From positions 415,001 through 479,000 of the forward strand of contig OZ026558.1 of the NCBI GenBank assembly GCA_964020155.1: a stretch of 64,000 nt of DNA. The letters run 5' to 3'. Made by a program: the position numbers and the translations under genes. Numbering within the stretch: position 1 is the stretch's first letter; every line of letters begins with the position of its first letter. Positions 33,701-44,091 of this stretch are shown in pieces. Origin of the DNA: Chondrilla cf. caribensis. Lineage: Eukaryota; Porifera; Demospongiae; Chondrillida; Chondrillidae. The notes under the pieces were generated by a model. It was not told where the DNA came from and searched no databases. It saw only the letters and a list, made by a program, of their open reading frames with translations.

Positions 33701-34844
33701 AAAAAAAGATCGAAAGGAGCAAGCCGCTATTTGGCAAGAATGGATTGACACCTGGAGCTCCTTCTCTCTCAGCACCTTCCTGACCAGTACCCAGGCTAGC
33801 ATTATTTCTCACATCCCTAAAGATTCCATCACTCCAGACCTGGACAAGCTTGGTTACCTGTTGCCATGGCCCCAAGCGGCCATCACAGCCTACATGCAAT
33901 TCACATACACAGAGCAGCTAGACCAAAGCTTGGTGCAGTACCTACGAGACCAGATGGGGAAGTGGTGGTCACCACACATGCACCACTTCAAAGATGGCAT
34001 GTCTGAGCTGCCAAATGCTTTTGAGAGAGCCAACAACAGTCGGGGTGCTCATCATCGCTGGAAAATTGAGAAGAATTTCACCGTATATAAGATCGAGTAT
34101 GATTCATCAGATGACAACATACACAAGAAAGTGCGTGTATTGGGTTACTCAGATGGTGAATCTGGCAAGGTCCAAACTGGTCATGCTGTGATCGTCACAA
34201 CTCCCGTACACATCCTCAGGCAAATCGATTTTCAGAATGCCAGCAAAACTCCACCACTTCCCTATGGATTCTACAACGCAATATCCGATATCTGGTATGG
34301 CCCCTCCACAAAGATCATGCTTCAGTGTAAGACGAGATTCTGGGAATCAAAAAAGTATGACATCCGCGGAGGCTCCAGTAGGACCACCCTACCCATTGGC
34401 CAACTCTATTACCCAAGCAACCCTAAAGATGACCCAGCCTTCCCTGAAGATGTCAAGGGAGGAATCCTCCTCGTTTACACATGGAAGTCAGAGGCACTTA
34501 TGTTTGGGTCACTTAAACCAAAGATAGCTGTCGAGGAAGCAGTCCGCCAGATAACTGAAATCCACCCTGAGATGAAAGATGAGTATGACAATGTTTGGGC
34601 TATCGAACCATGGTACAACGAACCCTCAGCCCAGGGAGCCTATTGTCTTCTGAAGCCTACACAGTATAGGAATGTCAATTGGCTCATGTATCCTTGGCAA
34701 AACCTCTATTTTGCTGGAGAGGCCATTTCATTTGCCTCCGGGTGGATCCAGGGTGCACTTGAGTCTGGTCTACGGGCAGCCTACCAGTTTTACGCTCGGA
34801 ACGAGGAAGAAGCCTCAGGGAAGAAGAAACCACATTCCAACTAA
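30794..34844 (+). CDS. L-amino-acid oxidase-like flavoenzyme, copy B (4 exons)
   Basis: Exons are 30794-31280, 31512-31673, 32964-33059 and 33640-34844, with the same splice phases as copy A. The total is 1950 nt, giving 649 residues. The start is the ATG after TATA and leader, matching copy A. All family hallmarks are kept: [23 protein letters not shown] and [20 protein letters not shown]. Most of exon 4 differs from copy A only by scattered residues, but residues about 27-49 and the start of exon 2 are much more divergent. Intron 2 is longer than in copy A because of two inserted elements (31989-32449 and 32510-32722), and intron 3 has gained about 300 bp. It looks functional. Same activity as copy A is expected; substrate preference could differ. 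Confidence 0.88.
31989..32449. mobile_element. 461-bp MITE-like element with TIRs and 6-bp target duplication
   Basis: Ends are imperfect inverted repeats: left ACATGTTCCGAATTAGATGG then TTAAATTCTG; right, read inward, ACATGATCCAAAATACGTAA then GTGGTTAAATTCTG. TAAGTA flanks both sides (31983-31988 and 32450-32455). Oxidase copy A has one TAAGTG at the matching intron position and no insert. Inside are a palindrome with 21-nt arms (32061-32104) and a hairpin with CCCAAATTTGGGGA arms. It has no coding capacity, so it would need a transposase in trans. Confidence 0.85.
32510..32722. mobile_element. 213-bp MITE-like element with CAGTGGAACCTC ends
   Basis: Left end CAGTGGAACCTCT, right end read inward CAGGGGAACCTCT, and an internal hairpin with 18-nt arms and a 4-nt loop (32559-32598). 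Copy A has no insert here. Ends of this type are known from pogo/Tigger-like non-autonomous elements with TA targets; here the right flank is TA and the left flank TG, so that assignment is tentative. A fragment lies near 49085-49140. Confidence 0.75.
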
Positions 34845-34932
34845 CTGTTGGCCGTATGCAATAGTTAAACTTAATTCTTTTTGTAACCTTCATCGTTAAT
34901 CTGATATATGAAATAATTACAATTAATATTAT

Positions 34933-34938
34933 AATAAA
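34933..34938 (+). terminator. Poly(A) signal AATAAA of oxidase copy B
   Basis: AATAAA about 90 nt after the stop, at the place equivalent to copy A. Confidence 0.55.
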
Positions 34939-35526
34939 TAACACTTGATAATTGATTGAGAAGAGTCTTTTATTATCGTATTCATATTATGTACATATGG
35001 CCGGTATTAATGTACATGCATGCACAGGATGAATTCTGTTTGTCACAATTGCTATTACTGACAGGTTGAGATCTATAGGGTGCTGTAGCTGTCATACTCT
35101 CAGTTGATCTACATATACAGAACATCTCCATAATATTACTGAAATGAACCTGACAAGATTAGTATTGTAATCTTACCAGGTGTTGCCTATAGCTACATAT
35201 TTACATAGCATAAGATTTGCAACCATGAGGTTTCACTGTTCACATATGACCTGCTGACCTTAGCCAGACTAGGTGCATAGTTTGTTGTCAGTGTTTTGTT
35301 TACTGGTTAGTGCTAACAGCACTAGTGTGATCGATGCATGATTTAGGGTTCAGACTTCAGCCGTTGCTGTGTATTTGTGCATGTGTGTATGACCTGTTAC
35401 CAGTCTTAGAGCTGTGCATGGTGTTGAGTGATATCTGATATCAAGGCCTATACTAGTTATGCCACAATTGATACAGCAAATGCATGATGACTGTTACACA
35501 CAAAGCTATCTTGTTATACTGATCCT

Positions 35527-36445
35527 CTACATACGAAAGTTCTCCAATTGGTGGATGTAGTCAGCAATTCCATGACCAGCAGTTTTTAGTAGGTACATCA
35601 CTTGATTTGGCTTGTACATACCAGTCCATTCACCAAGGAGGATCAGGGTTCCTGAAGAAACAGGATCATTTTGAATCGTGATTGTGTTTGAATCCATCCC
35701 AGTGAAATAGGTGGCCAAAGCAATGTCTCCCACGGGAGGACACCCATAGACATACTGGATTGGTTGAGAGATGTCGTGTGCACGAGAAATCCGATATGTG
35801 AGGAGTGTGGCCAGTGTACCACCAAGGCTGTGTCCAGTGATGAAGAGCTTCTTCTTTCCAAGGTGAGGCATCAGTTTGGCTTCAATTGACTTATAAACAG
35901 TATTCATTGCAGTTATGAAACCTTTGTGACCGTACACCTTCTCATCCGGATTTATACGCGCTTTAACAAACCACAAGTCTGTCAAGATATCCTTCCAACT
36001 TGCTGTCCCACAGAACGCTATAACAACAGAGGTGTCATCACTGGCAATGAAGCCATTTGTGTCAGTACTTTGATCATAGATTTCCATTTCGGCAACCAGA
36101 TTATATTTAGGTAGCTCTTGAATAACTTCCGAGTATGGCTGATAGGCAAGTTGGCTTAGCTGTGCATAAAGCAGAGCTTCATCTTTTTTGAAGTCGGGAC
36201 TAAACTCTGGTGGTGGAACTGCAGGGGTGGCAGAGATGGTTGCTTCAATTGTGCTCGCGGCAATTTCGGTTTGTATGTAGGCACTTGCTGAGCTCGAATC
36301 ATCAAAGATTGCCCCCACATACTGCTTATTGGTAGGCCCTTCTTCTTCCTCCTTGATGTAGTTGAGTTTGGTCCTACCAGCATGTCCATTCCCCACCAAC
36401 TGCCTGTCATTGTCTATATAGGCCTTTGGATCAAAGTGTATATCA
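35527..36445 (-). CDS. Class 3 lipase, copy B (last exon, 5' exon not found)
   Basis: The exon codes for about 305 residues. A typical alpha/beta-hydrolase lipase fold fills the C-terminal 210: LSQLAYQPYS, VVIAFCGTASWKD (oxyanion region), ITGHSLGG with the nucleophile Ser, IQNDPVSSG with the catalytic Asp, and AGHGIADYI with the catalytic His. It would hydrolyse acylglycerols or related esters. There is no ATG at the front: the open frame runs up through FDPKAYIDNDRQLV to a strong acceptor (TTCTTCTTTATGTAG) just before base 36445, so at least one upstream exon is missing from this model. An apparent TATATA at 36415-36420 is coding sequence for AYIDND, not a promoter. CGT in place of the usual RGT/HGT is odd. 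Paralogues: 46163 (intact) and 4887 (truncated). Confidence 0.85.
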
Positions 36446-36539
36446 CTACATAAAGAAGAATGACATATGATGTAAATTCACAGGTCCTCTGTGGAAGTTA
36501 ACGAGGAAAGACTACGTATAACATTGTTTAGTCTGTTTT

Positions 36540-36915
36540 CAGTGATGTAAGATTGTGCTGAATGATAAAATATGTTATTGCTAATTATATGGAAAGTTAT
36601 TACTCAATGTAATCTGCCTATAATGTGGTCATGTGAATATGTATACATTATACAACTTACAGTATGTAATGCAATCAATGCTGCTGCATGAAATTATTAT
36701 GTCTGAGATTATGATCTGAGTCTGTTTCCAATGATGTATGATTGTGTTGAATGATAAAGTTTGTTATTGTTAATTGTACGGAAAGTTATTACTCAATGTC
36801 ATCTGCCTATATTGTGGTCATGTGAACATAATGTGTTCATTATACAACTTACAGCATGTAATGCAATCAATGCTGCTGCATGGTCTGAGAGAGTGTAATG
36901 AAGTTATTGTGTCTG
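36540..36915. repeat. Partial tandem duplication upstream of lipase B
   Basis: The segment beginning GTCTGTTTTCAGTGATGTAA (36533-36719, like block A) is followed by a second version (36720-36910) identical to block C. Blocks A and C have only one version each. Confidence 0.7.
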
Positions 36916-37264
36916 AGATTATTATGGACTTATTCTTATATGGAAGAATTAGGCCTGAAAAAAGAGAGTATTCAAATGAGATCCAGTTAGAACCTATGAA
37001 TTCATTACGCATTATGATGTGTGTCAGCTATTGTGTGCATATACTGACACTGAAATCTCCCACTCTCTACTCATTACTCCCCTCATCAGTTGTTCGTTAA
37101 TGCTAAGCTGGAGGTAAGCTCCTCTGCATATCATTATATCTGACTCCCCCACAGGCGGCGGCATTTAGAGTAGAGAAACTTACTGTATTTGATCACATCT
37201 AACTTCCGGTAGATCGAACTGATTGTATTCCTAGCTGAACTACTGAAGGTTTCTCATTACAGTA

Positions 37265-37455
37265 ACAATCTTGGAATCCATTTTCCATAGTGTGATAACC
37301 ATGTGACTTTCTCCCTGATAAACACCCCGAGTGACGGGTAAATGGCGGGTGTTGACGTCTGCTCTAGATCCTTCGGGGACTCGAGGGAAGACGACGAGAA
37401 CTGATGCTAACCTTGTTGTAGTCTGTTTCCTATGATTGTGCTTGGACCACAGTAT
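37265..37455 (+). repeat. Dispersed promoter-like module, copy 5
   Basis: Block B copy, with CATGTG in place of the E-box core and GTTGACGTCTGCT kept. Confidence 0.7.
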
Positions 37456-37959
37456 GTGAAACCAGGTTTTTAACTACCTTTACCATAACCGTTTGAAGGT
37501 ACCCATCCCAGTCTGGTGTAGCCGGCCTTTGCCCTCCATTTTTTGTTAGTCCAGAGGAATGGGCCTAGCTCCGCCAGAATACACCCTCCCACATTTGTCT
37601 GGTGTCCCGAATTACCACGTGTTGTGTGTTATTTAGCTGCTTTGAAAGTAGTGTACACTTGGTCCAGTTAATCCTTATGTCCCCTGTGCATGGATACTGG
37701 TGGTAGGATGTTGTATGCATTTGAAGACTATTCCATTCCAATGCAAAATGTGTGATGTGGTGTGTCTCTTATTTGGTGTTGAGGATTGCAGTATTATAGT
37801 ATTTTGTCACCTTTGTGTGTTAGTGTGTGATTTTATTGTACATTATTCGATCTTTTTAAATGTTTTGTCACCATGCAATGGATCCTTTGTATGGGATCCT
37901 GCATCTACAATTATTGATACCCACTACAAATGACCAATTTCCTGTTTTACCTTTCTATA

Positions 37960-38260
37960 GGTGATATTAAAGACAGAAAAATGGCCGTTGTCGAACTCGC
38001 CACAACAAAGTCACCAAATATTTCACTGTTTGAATATGTATTGGTCTCAAAATTGGTATTAACTAAATCTTGGTCAGAAGTAATAAAAATGCTAAAAATG
38101 CAGAAATTGGCTTGTTTGGAGATGAGGACTGTCGGATTTCCCTAACGATCACATCATTATGCAGCGTAATGTACACACTGATAAAGATATTCACATACAG
38201 CTTCCACTTTCCTTCAATAGGAGCTCTCTCGGCATATCGCTCTGCTTCAACAAATGGTAT
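37960..38260 (+). pseudogene. Exon-like fragments of block B
   Basis: After the acceptor CCTTTCTATAG at 37961 the frame GDIKDRKMAVVELATTKSPN stays open for about 60 residues. The copies in blocks A and C are closed earlier. At 38205-38255 the VPS16-like penultimate exon appears (minus strand) with an internal deletion. I do not recognise the first piece. Confidence 0.35.
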
Positions 38261-38352
38261 GCACTTATCGAACGAGTGGCGCCTATTGACACCCAGAGCA
38301 TTGTATAGCTATTAGCATGTATCAGGCAGGAGAGAATGTAGCAAAATCAAGG

Positions 38353-38685
38353 TTACCGGAATGTGAAGAAGTTGTGTTCCTTCACGAAAGTGTTCATGGC
38401 GAAATGTTTCGACATCTGGTACAAATAGCTGTTGCAATAGAAGTTCAATTCCAGCTTGGATTCTCGAGTGTAGCTCTTACGCACAGAGGTTGGCTTAGCT
38501 ACTGAAACCCCGCAGTTGAGGGTTGTCCGGACCATAGAAGCAGCTCTGGCCATGATGCTATCATTTGCAAAAGAAACCAAATGTTGTAACCGTCGAAACA
38601 ATACTATTATATGCCTGACAGATTGACAGAGCATAGACTCTAGGTGGTCTATGGACAGAGTACACACATGGCATATGCGCTTCAT
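38353..38685 (-). other. Conserved ORF of unknown function, block B copy
   Basis: 110-residue frame matching 7272-7586. It contains VCTLSIDHLESMLCQSVRHI, then IVLFRRLQHLVSFANDS. No known domain, no clear promoter or splice site. Confidence 0.3.
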
Positions 38686-38769
38686 TTATATGGCTTTAGA
38701 TAGACAAGAGACTATGCGCCTCGTTTATAGGATGTGCTTAACAACCTGCCTCTATGGTATACATATACA

Positions 38770-39290
38770 GTATAACCACATATATAATATTATAATATAA
38801 TAATAATAATTACAACAGTATGTATATGATGTATAATATTATTATATATCTACATTCGTATATATACCTTATGTAACCCTAACCCACATATAGTCATATA
38901 TGTATACATATTATGTATATACATATGTTATGATACACATGATAATGGTCCACAAATAAATCCACACTGTGACAGTTCACTCCATCTTGGAGTAATAATG
39001 GCACTCACTTAGATACATATGTACACATACACTATATCATGATATACATTTAGCTAATATAATAAATATTTATAAGTGTATGTGTGCATGTGTATCATGT
39101 GATAATCACATGATATCGTAATTACGTCATTGTCACATGAATATTATATATTGCATTGTACTAGTACTGCTATACCTCCTATACATTCCATACAATTCTC
39201 CTATAGAACATACAACAGCCCTATGATCTTATGACATCATAATGACATCTAACGTGCCCTTTAAGCTAACCCATAATAGTGTTATTGTAA
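38770..39290. other. AT-rich non-coding stretch, repeated at 49880-50110
   Basis: TA-rich steps followed by a segment with CCACACTGTGACAGTTCACT that recurs near 49990. No gene seen. Confidence 0.6.
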
Positions 39291-39329
39291 CTCAATGACG
39301 TCATTCATTCGCATCATAAGGGAATTAAC

Positions 39330-39342
39330 GGTGTGTGTATGT

Positions 39343-39395
<53 letters not shown>

Positions 39396-39411
39396 TGTGT
39401 GTGTGTGTGTA
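39330..39411. repeat. (GT)n microsatellite
   Basis: About 40 GT units with rare AT breaks, running into a 21-bp minisatellite. Confidence 0.93.
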
Positions 39412-39414
39412 GTA

Positions 39415-39845
39415 ACTAGTAGTGATGTGTGTACAGCTAGTAGTGATGTGTGTACAGCTAGTAGTGATGTGTGTACAGCTAGTACAGTAGTGGTGTGTGT
39501 ACAGCTAGTACAGTAGTGGTGTGTGTACAGCTAGTACAGTAGTGGTGTGTGTACAGCTAGTAGTGATGTGTGTACAGCTGGTAGTGGTGTGTGTACAGCT
39601 AGTAGTGATGTGTGTACGGCTAGTAGTGATGTGTGTACAGCTAGTAGTGATGTGTGTACAGCTAGTAGTGATGTGTGTACAGCTAGTAGTGGTGTGTTTA
39701 CAGCTAGTAGTGATGTGTGTACAGCTAGTAGTGGTGTGTACAGCTAGTAGTGGTGTGTGTACAGCTAGTAGTAATGTGTGTACAGCTAGTAGTGGTGTGT
39801 GTACAGCTAGTAGTGATGTGTGTACAGCTAGTAGCGGTGTGTGTT
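39415..39845 (+). repeat. 21-bp minisatellite, about 20 units
   Basis: Includes three 27-bp variant units in which AGTACAGTAG replaces AGTAG, and one 19-bp unit. Confidence 0.92.
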
Positions 39846-40250
39846 CAGTTTTCTACTGGTGTTCATGTACCCATGAGTCAGATGTATGTATTGTGTAATG
39901 GCTGGGGTACTGATTGTGGGCTATGTGACTTATCACGTAGCCCACAGTCCTTTGTGGTTTCTGGTGAGGAATGTGAACTAATTTGCTTGTTTCATGGTTG
40001 GTTGTGAGATCAATGGAGTGAAGTGTGCTACATGTCCTCATGTCTCCGGCAATAACAGTCAGGATGTCGTCCTAAACATGTGATAATTGTTATATAATTC
40101 ATCCTCAATGTATTGTCAAGAACTAATTTGCAATGTGATATTGTTGGCATCCTCAATGTCAAAAACAACAAACACCTGTGTTAAATCCTTACATGTTAGT
40201 TCTTGTGTCATGTAAGTATTCAGTTGGTAATATTGAGGGTGCATGAAGAC
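39846..40250. repeat. Unit repeated at 42130-42540
   Basis: The stretch from TTTTCTACTGGTGTTCATGT to the TGATACACTAT region is repeated with a few differences about 2.29 kb downstream; partial copies are at 41665 and 50330. In each case a 21-bp minisatellite is attached on the left. No gene seen. Confidence 0.75.
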
Positions 40251-40367
40251 AATGATACACTATCTATATCAGGATATACATACATGTAGCTATAGGTACT
40301 ATCTGTACACTATTGTACATATGTATGTATGTACCTATAATATGTGCATGTCCCATGTACGTATGGT

Positions 40368-40488
40368 GTGTTTACAGCTAGTAGTGATGTGTGTACAGCT
40401 AGTATTGATGTGTGTACAGCTAGTAGTGGTGTGTGTACAGCTAGTAGTGGTGTGTGTACAGCTAGTAGTGGTGTGTGTACAGCTAGTT
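40368..40488 (+). repeat. 21-bp minisatellite, about 6 units
   Basis: Plus-oriented, right after ATGTACGTATGGTGTGTTTA. Confidence 0.9.
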
Positions 40489-40883
40489 ACATGACATGTG
40501 TGTGAGAGTAGCAAGTATTAATGTTGTACATCACCTGGAAAATGCCCATCCAAAAGACCATCATCTCCAAGTGTATTTATACTATAGTTGCTATGACATC
40601 TGGAGCACATGTGATGAGGTGACATTATGGCTATAACCAGATATATCATCCTGTTTCAAGGGTGATTGGTTTTGGTGTAGATGTGTAGTACATGTGTGCT
40701 AGAGACTAGTAAAGGTCTGAGGGATACAAAGTGTTGACACCATTGTCAATGGAATGTCAGCTGAACTAAAGATAAATGGAGCACTAATGGAGGGGAAGTC
40801 AGTGTGACAAATTGTCTGCAGCAAGAACAGACACATGCACACATGTGCACACACATACCCATGCAGACACACACACACACGCA

Positions 40884-40932
<49 letters not shown>

Positions 40933-42054
40933 TTGTATTGGTGAGTGTATATTTACATTGTTTAGTCTAATTATTATCTTGCTATTCAGGACCTCATTGT
41001 GTTTAATAGTTTAATGGTTAACTTAACATGATTTGTAAGGTGTTGGGATACTATTAGCCTAAGGTTGAAACCAGAGTTTTTTACTTGTACTTTGAGACAA
41101 CTGATAACTTGTGCATTTCAAGCTTCACTCTCAGACCTGATGTAGTTAGGTTACTGTTGACCAGTTACCATGGTGTGAACATTTATACATCAGAATGTCT
41201 ACACAATATATGTGTACCTATTCATTAGACTCTTCCTACATGTTAATTGGATGTATGTTGTACCTCATAAACAAGCCTTCACACACCCAGTTGACTCCAT
41301 AGAGCAGTTCCAGGAATCCAATGAATATCCTCACTAGCCCCTCCCAGTAGTCTGAGGTCTTGAGAGTTTATTGGTATATAATGAGACCAACTCACCTGAT
41401 GCTACAGATGTGACCAAATAAGGTCATGTTCTCTACTGCACATCTGTCCACTATACCATCACTGAGAAGCCATTTTTCTTGTTGCCTGGGAGATCATCTC
41501 ACCTCTCCCGAGTGGTCCATTCTAATGTGAGGTAATTTAGTCCAACCCTTTATCCAGTTCAGCACAACCAGGCAGGACATGATCTGTTACGTTCCAGGGC
41601 GTTTGTAGAGACATGAGGCTGTGTTGACTACAAAGTGGTCAATTGCTGACAGGTCCATGTAACTTCCTACTGGTGTTCATGTACCTTTGAGTCAGTTGAA
41701 TAATGTTGCGGCTGTGGTACAAATGAAGGGGTTCCTATAGGGTGTGTCTGGTGTGAAATGTGAACTACGTAATTTGACAATGTGTAATAATAGCATAATA
41801 TAATATCTAATAATAGTTAATATATTGCTGGCAAAGAACATGCACCCACAGTTTGGATGATAACCTCACAAGTCAGAGCAAATGTCATGAAAGTATGTAA
41901 TTGGTTGTATACATGTGCATGAAGCCAATGACCACAGATCAGAAGGTGTGTGCTCTTCAAAACACTTAGTACTTCTTTTGTTATTCCCTGCAGTTTATGA
42001 GTCTCAGTACATAATATTATGCCTCTTCAAGATAATCATATCTTTAGTTAATAA
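40489..42054. other. No gene recognised; one CA/GC microsatellite
   Basis: A (CA)n/(CGCA)n tract lies at 40868-40926. The segment 41300-41400 resembles 18740-18850, and 41855-42050 resembles 50560-50730. No supportable exon. Confidence 0.4.
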
Positions 42055-42130
42055 TATGGTGTGTGTACAGCTAGTAGTGGTGTGTGTACAGCTAGTAGTG
42101 GTGTGTGTACAGCTATTAGTTGTGTGTGTT
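42055..42130 (+). repeat. 21-bp minisatellite, about 3 units
   Basis: Short array at the left edge of the second copy of the 39846 unit. Confidence 0.85.
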
Positions 42131-42638
42131 AGGTTTTCTACTGGTGTTCATGTACCCATGAGTCAGATGTGCGTATTTGTGATGGCTGTGGTACTGACTG
42201 TGGGCTATGTGACTTTTCACTTAGCCCACTTTTTTGTGGTTTTTGGTGAGGAATGTGAACTAATTAACTTGTTTCATGGTTGGTTGTGAGATCAATGGAG
42301 TGAAGTGTGCTACATGTCCTCATGTCTCCGGCAATAACAGTCAAAATGCCATCCTAAACGTGTGATAATTGTTATATAATACATCCTCAATGTGAAGAAC
42401 AACAAACACCTGCCTTAAAACCTTACATGTTAGACCTTGTGTCATGTAAGTATTCAGTTGGTAATATTGAGTGTGCATGAAGACAATGATACACTATATA
42501 TCAGAATATACATGTAGCTATAGGTACTATTGTGAGGCTACACGTGTCTCTTGTGTGCGCATGCGTGTATGCGGTGTATGTTAGCACGTGACATACAGCG
42601 CGAGATACAAAAATCACCCATGCATAACTAAGTACAAG

Positions 42639-42676
42639 CACACACACACACACACGTGTGTGTGTGTGTGTGTGTG
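42639..42676. repeat. CA/TG perfect palindrome
   Basis: (CA)n meets (TG)n at ACGT with arms of 17 nt and no loop, 42639-42672. A 21-bp minisatellite follows within 25 bp. Confidence 0.9.
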
Positions 42677-42700
42677 AATTTGTGTGTTTATCTCCGCACA

Positions 42701-43058
42701 TGTACAACTAGTAGTGGTGTGTACACCTAGTAGTGAAGTGTGTACAGCTAATAGTGGTGTGTGTACAGCTAGTAGTGGTGTGTGTACAGCTTGTAGTGAT
42801 GTGTGTACAGCTAATAGTGGTGTGTGTACAGCTAGTAGTGGTGTGTGTACAGCTAGTAGTGATGGATGTACAGCTAATAGTGGTGTGTGTACAGCTAGTA
42901 GTGTAGTGTGTACAGCTAGTAGTGATGTGTGTACAGCTAGTAGTGATGTGTGTACAGCTAGTAGTGTAGTGTGTACAGCTAGTAGTGATGTGTGTACAGC
43001 TAGTAGTGATGTGTGTACAGCTAGTAGTGATGTATGTACAGCTAGTAGTGATGTGTGT
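42701..43058 (+). repeat. 21-bp minisatellite, about 17 units
   Basis: Includes GTGTAGTGTG variants. It ends about 210 bp before the crystallin-like promoter. Confidence 0.92.
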
Positions 43059-43267
43059 TCTGGAATTCTGGTCATAAGTCTCACTGCTATAACGTCTCTT
43101 CAAAGTAACCACATCTGTATTTGATACACTTGATGCATTCCTTGCCATCCACGCCCATGCATCATGGTACAATACATGCGTTTTATATTATTATAGTATA
43201 ATATGTATCTTATATATATCTTCAACGCGGTTACTTAGTGTATACTATTTTAAGACAGTGCTGTAAA

Positions 43268-43290
43268 TGATGTCATAAGTGGCTATATAA
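43268..43290 (+). promoter_or_regulatory. Promoter of the crystallin-like gene
   Basis: TATATAA at 43284-43290 with a CRE-like TGATGTCA at 43268-43275. The expected start is about 43314, giving a leader of about 58 nt. Confidence 0.65.
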
Positions 43291-43371
43291 AGTGGGTCGC
43301 TCTGAAGAAAATCACCTCACTGAGAGAAGAGTTCAAGACTTATCTGAAAGTGAAGAAACGCGTTGATCATT

Positions 43372-43917
43372 ATGAGCCATAACTCAGCCATTAGGTTCCG
43401 TACTAAGAAAAACGATTACAGTGCCTGGTTCCGTCACGATGTTTCCGCAATGGATGACCAAGACTTTGAGTATTTTGGATGCGAAGTCAAGCTTGAACAT
43501 GGCGAGGGAGCAGTGTGGATTGTCTACAGCGAGGAGAATTATGGCCCTCGTGGTGGAGGGTCCTCCTCACGCATTGTGTATCCAGAAAATGAGATTTGTA
43601 ATGTTGGCTTCAGAATCAAGTCTGCTCGAGCATTTGACATTAAATTCCCAATCATTGCGATCTTTGCACACCCTGACTACAAGGGAGAAATGAAAACAAC
43701 AGATACAACATTGGATAATATTGCTCAGCAATTTCCTCCTAATACACCAAATGGTGTATCCTCTGCAATTGCCCTTTCTGGTAATTGGGAATTCTATAAC
43801 CAAACAGGCTGCGAGGGGACGATAACGGACCAGCTGGATGCTCGTCAACATCGGGTAGAAAAAAGACAGGTAAATAATGGTGACAAAGCAAGGTCAGTCA
43901 AACTAGTCGGGACCTAG
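43372..43917 (+). CDS. Beta/gamma-crystallin-like protein
   Basis: A 181-residue single frame starting at ATG 43372, chosen over an upstream TTG because of the TATA box. Greek-key signatures of the crystallin superfamily are seen: WIVYSEENYGPRG (about 49-61) and, more clearly, IIAIFAHPDYKGE (about 94-106) paired with VSSAIALSGNWEFYNQTGCE (about 129-148). PNGVSS resembles the calcium-binding N/D-x-x-S-S motif. Intracellular calcium-binding or structural roles are known for such proteins in invertebrates and sponges; none is proven here. After about residue 166 a CAG/GTAAAT could be a splice donor, so the final 15 residues are uncertain. Single copy in the window. Confidence 0.75.
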   Translation: MSHNSAIRFRTKKNDYSAWFRHDVSAMDDQDFEYFGCEVKLEHGEGAVWIVYSEENYGPRGGGSSSRIVYPENEICNVGFRIKSARAFDIKFPIIAIFAHPDYKGEMKTTDTTLDNIAQQFPPNTPNGVSSAIALSGNWEFYNQTGCEGTITDQLDARQHRVEKRQVNNGDKARSVKLVGT

Positions 43918-44091
43918 TACCAAGGTGGAAACCAAACAGCAGCTGAACATTTCTTCATTTAGGCCTTATAGTGTAGGACTCTCGTAGGAAAGGTAACAAG
44001 TAGTTTCGTAGCAATTGTATACTTTAGAGTGCATAGATAGAACTGATTTGAAATCGTGTATTCATCAGCTGCTCAATGTTGATAATAATAG

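Noticed and set aside
36410..36420. TATA box and ATG at the front of lipase B, opening an 84-residue frame
   Set aside because: The frame is not the lipase frame, and the TATATA is part of the conserved coding stretch AYIDND read through to an upstream acceptor.
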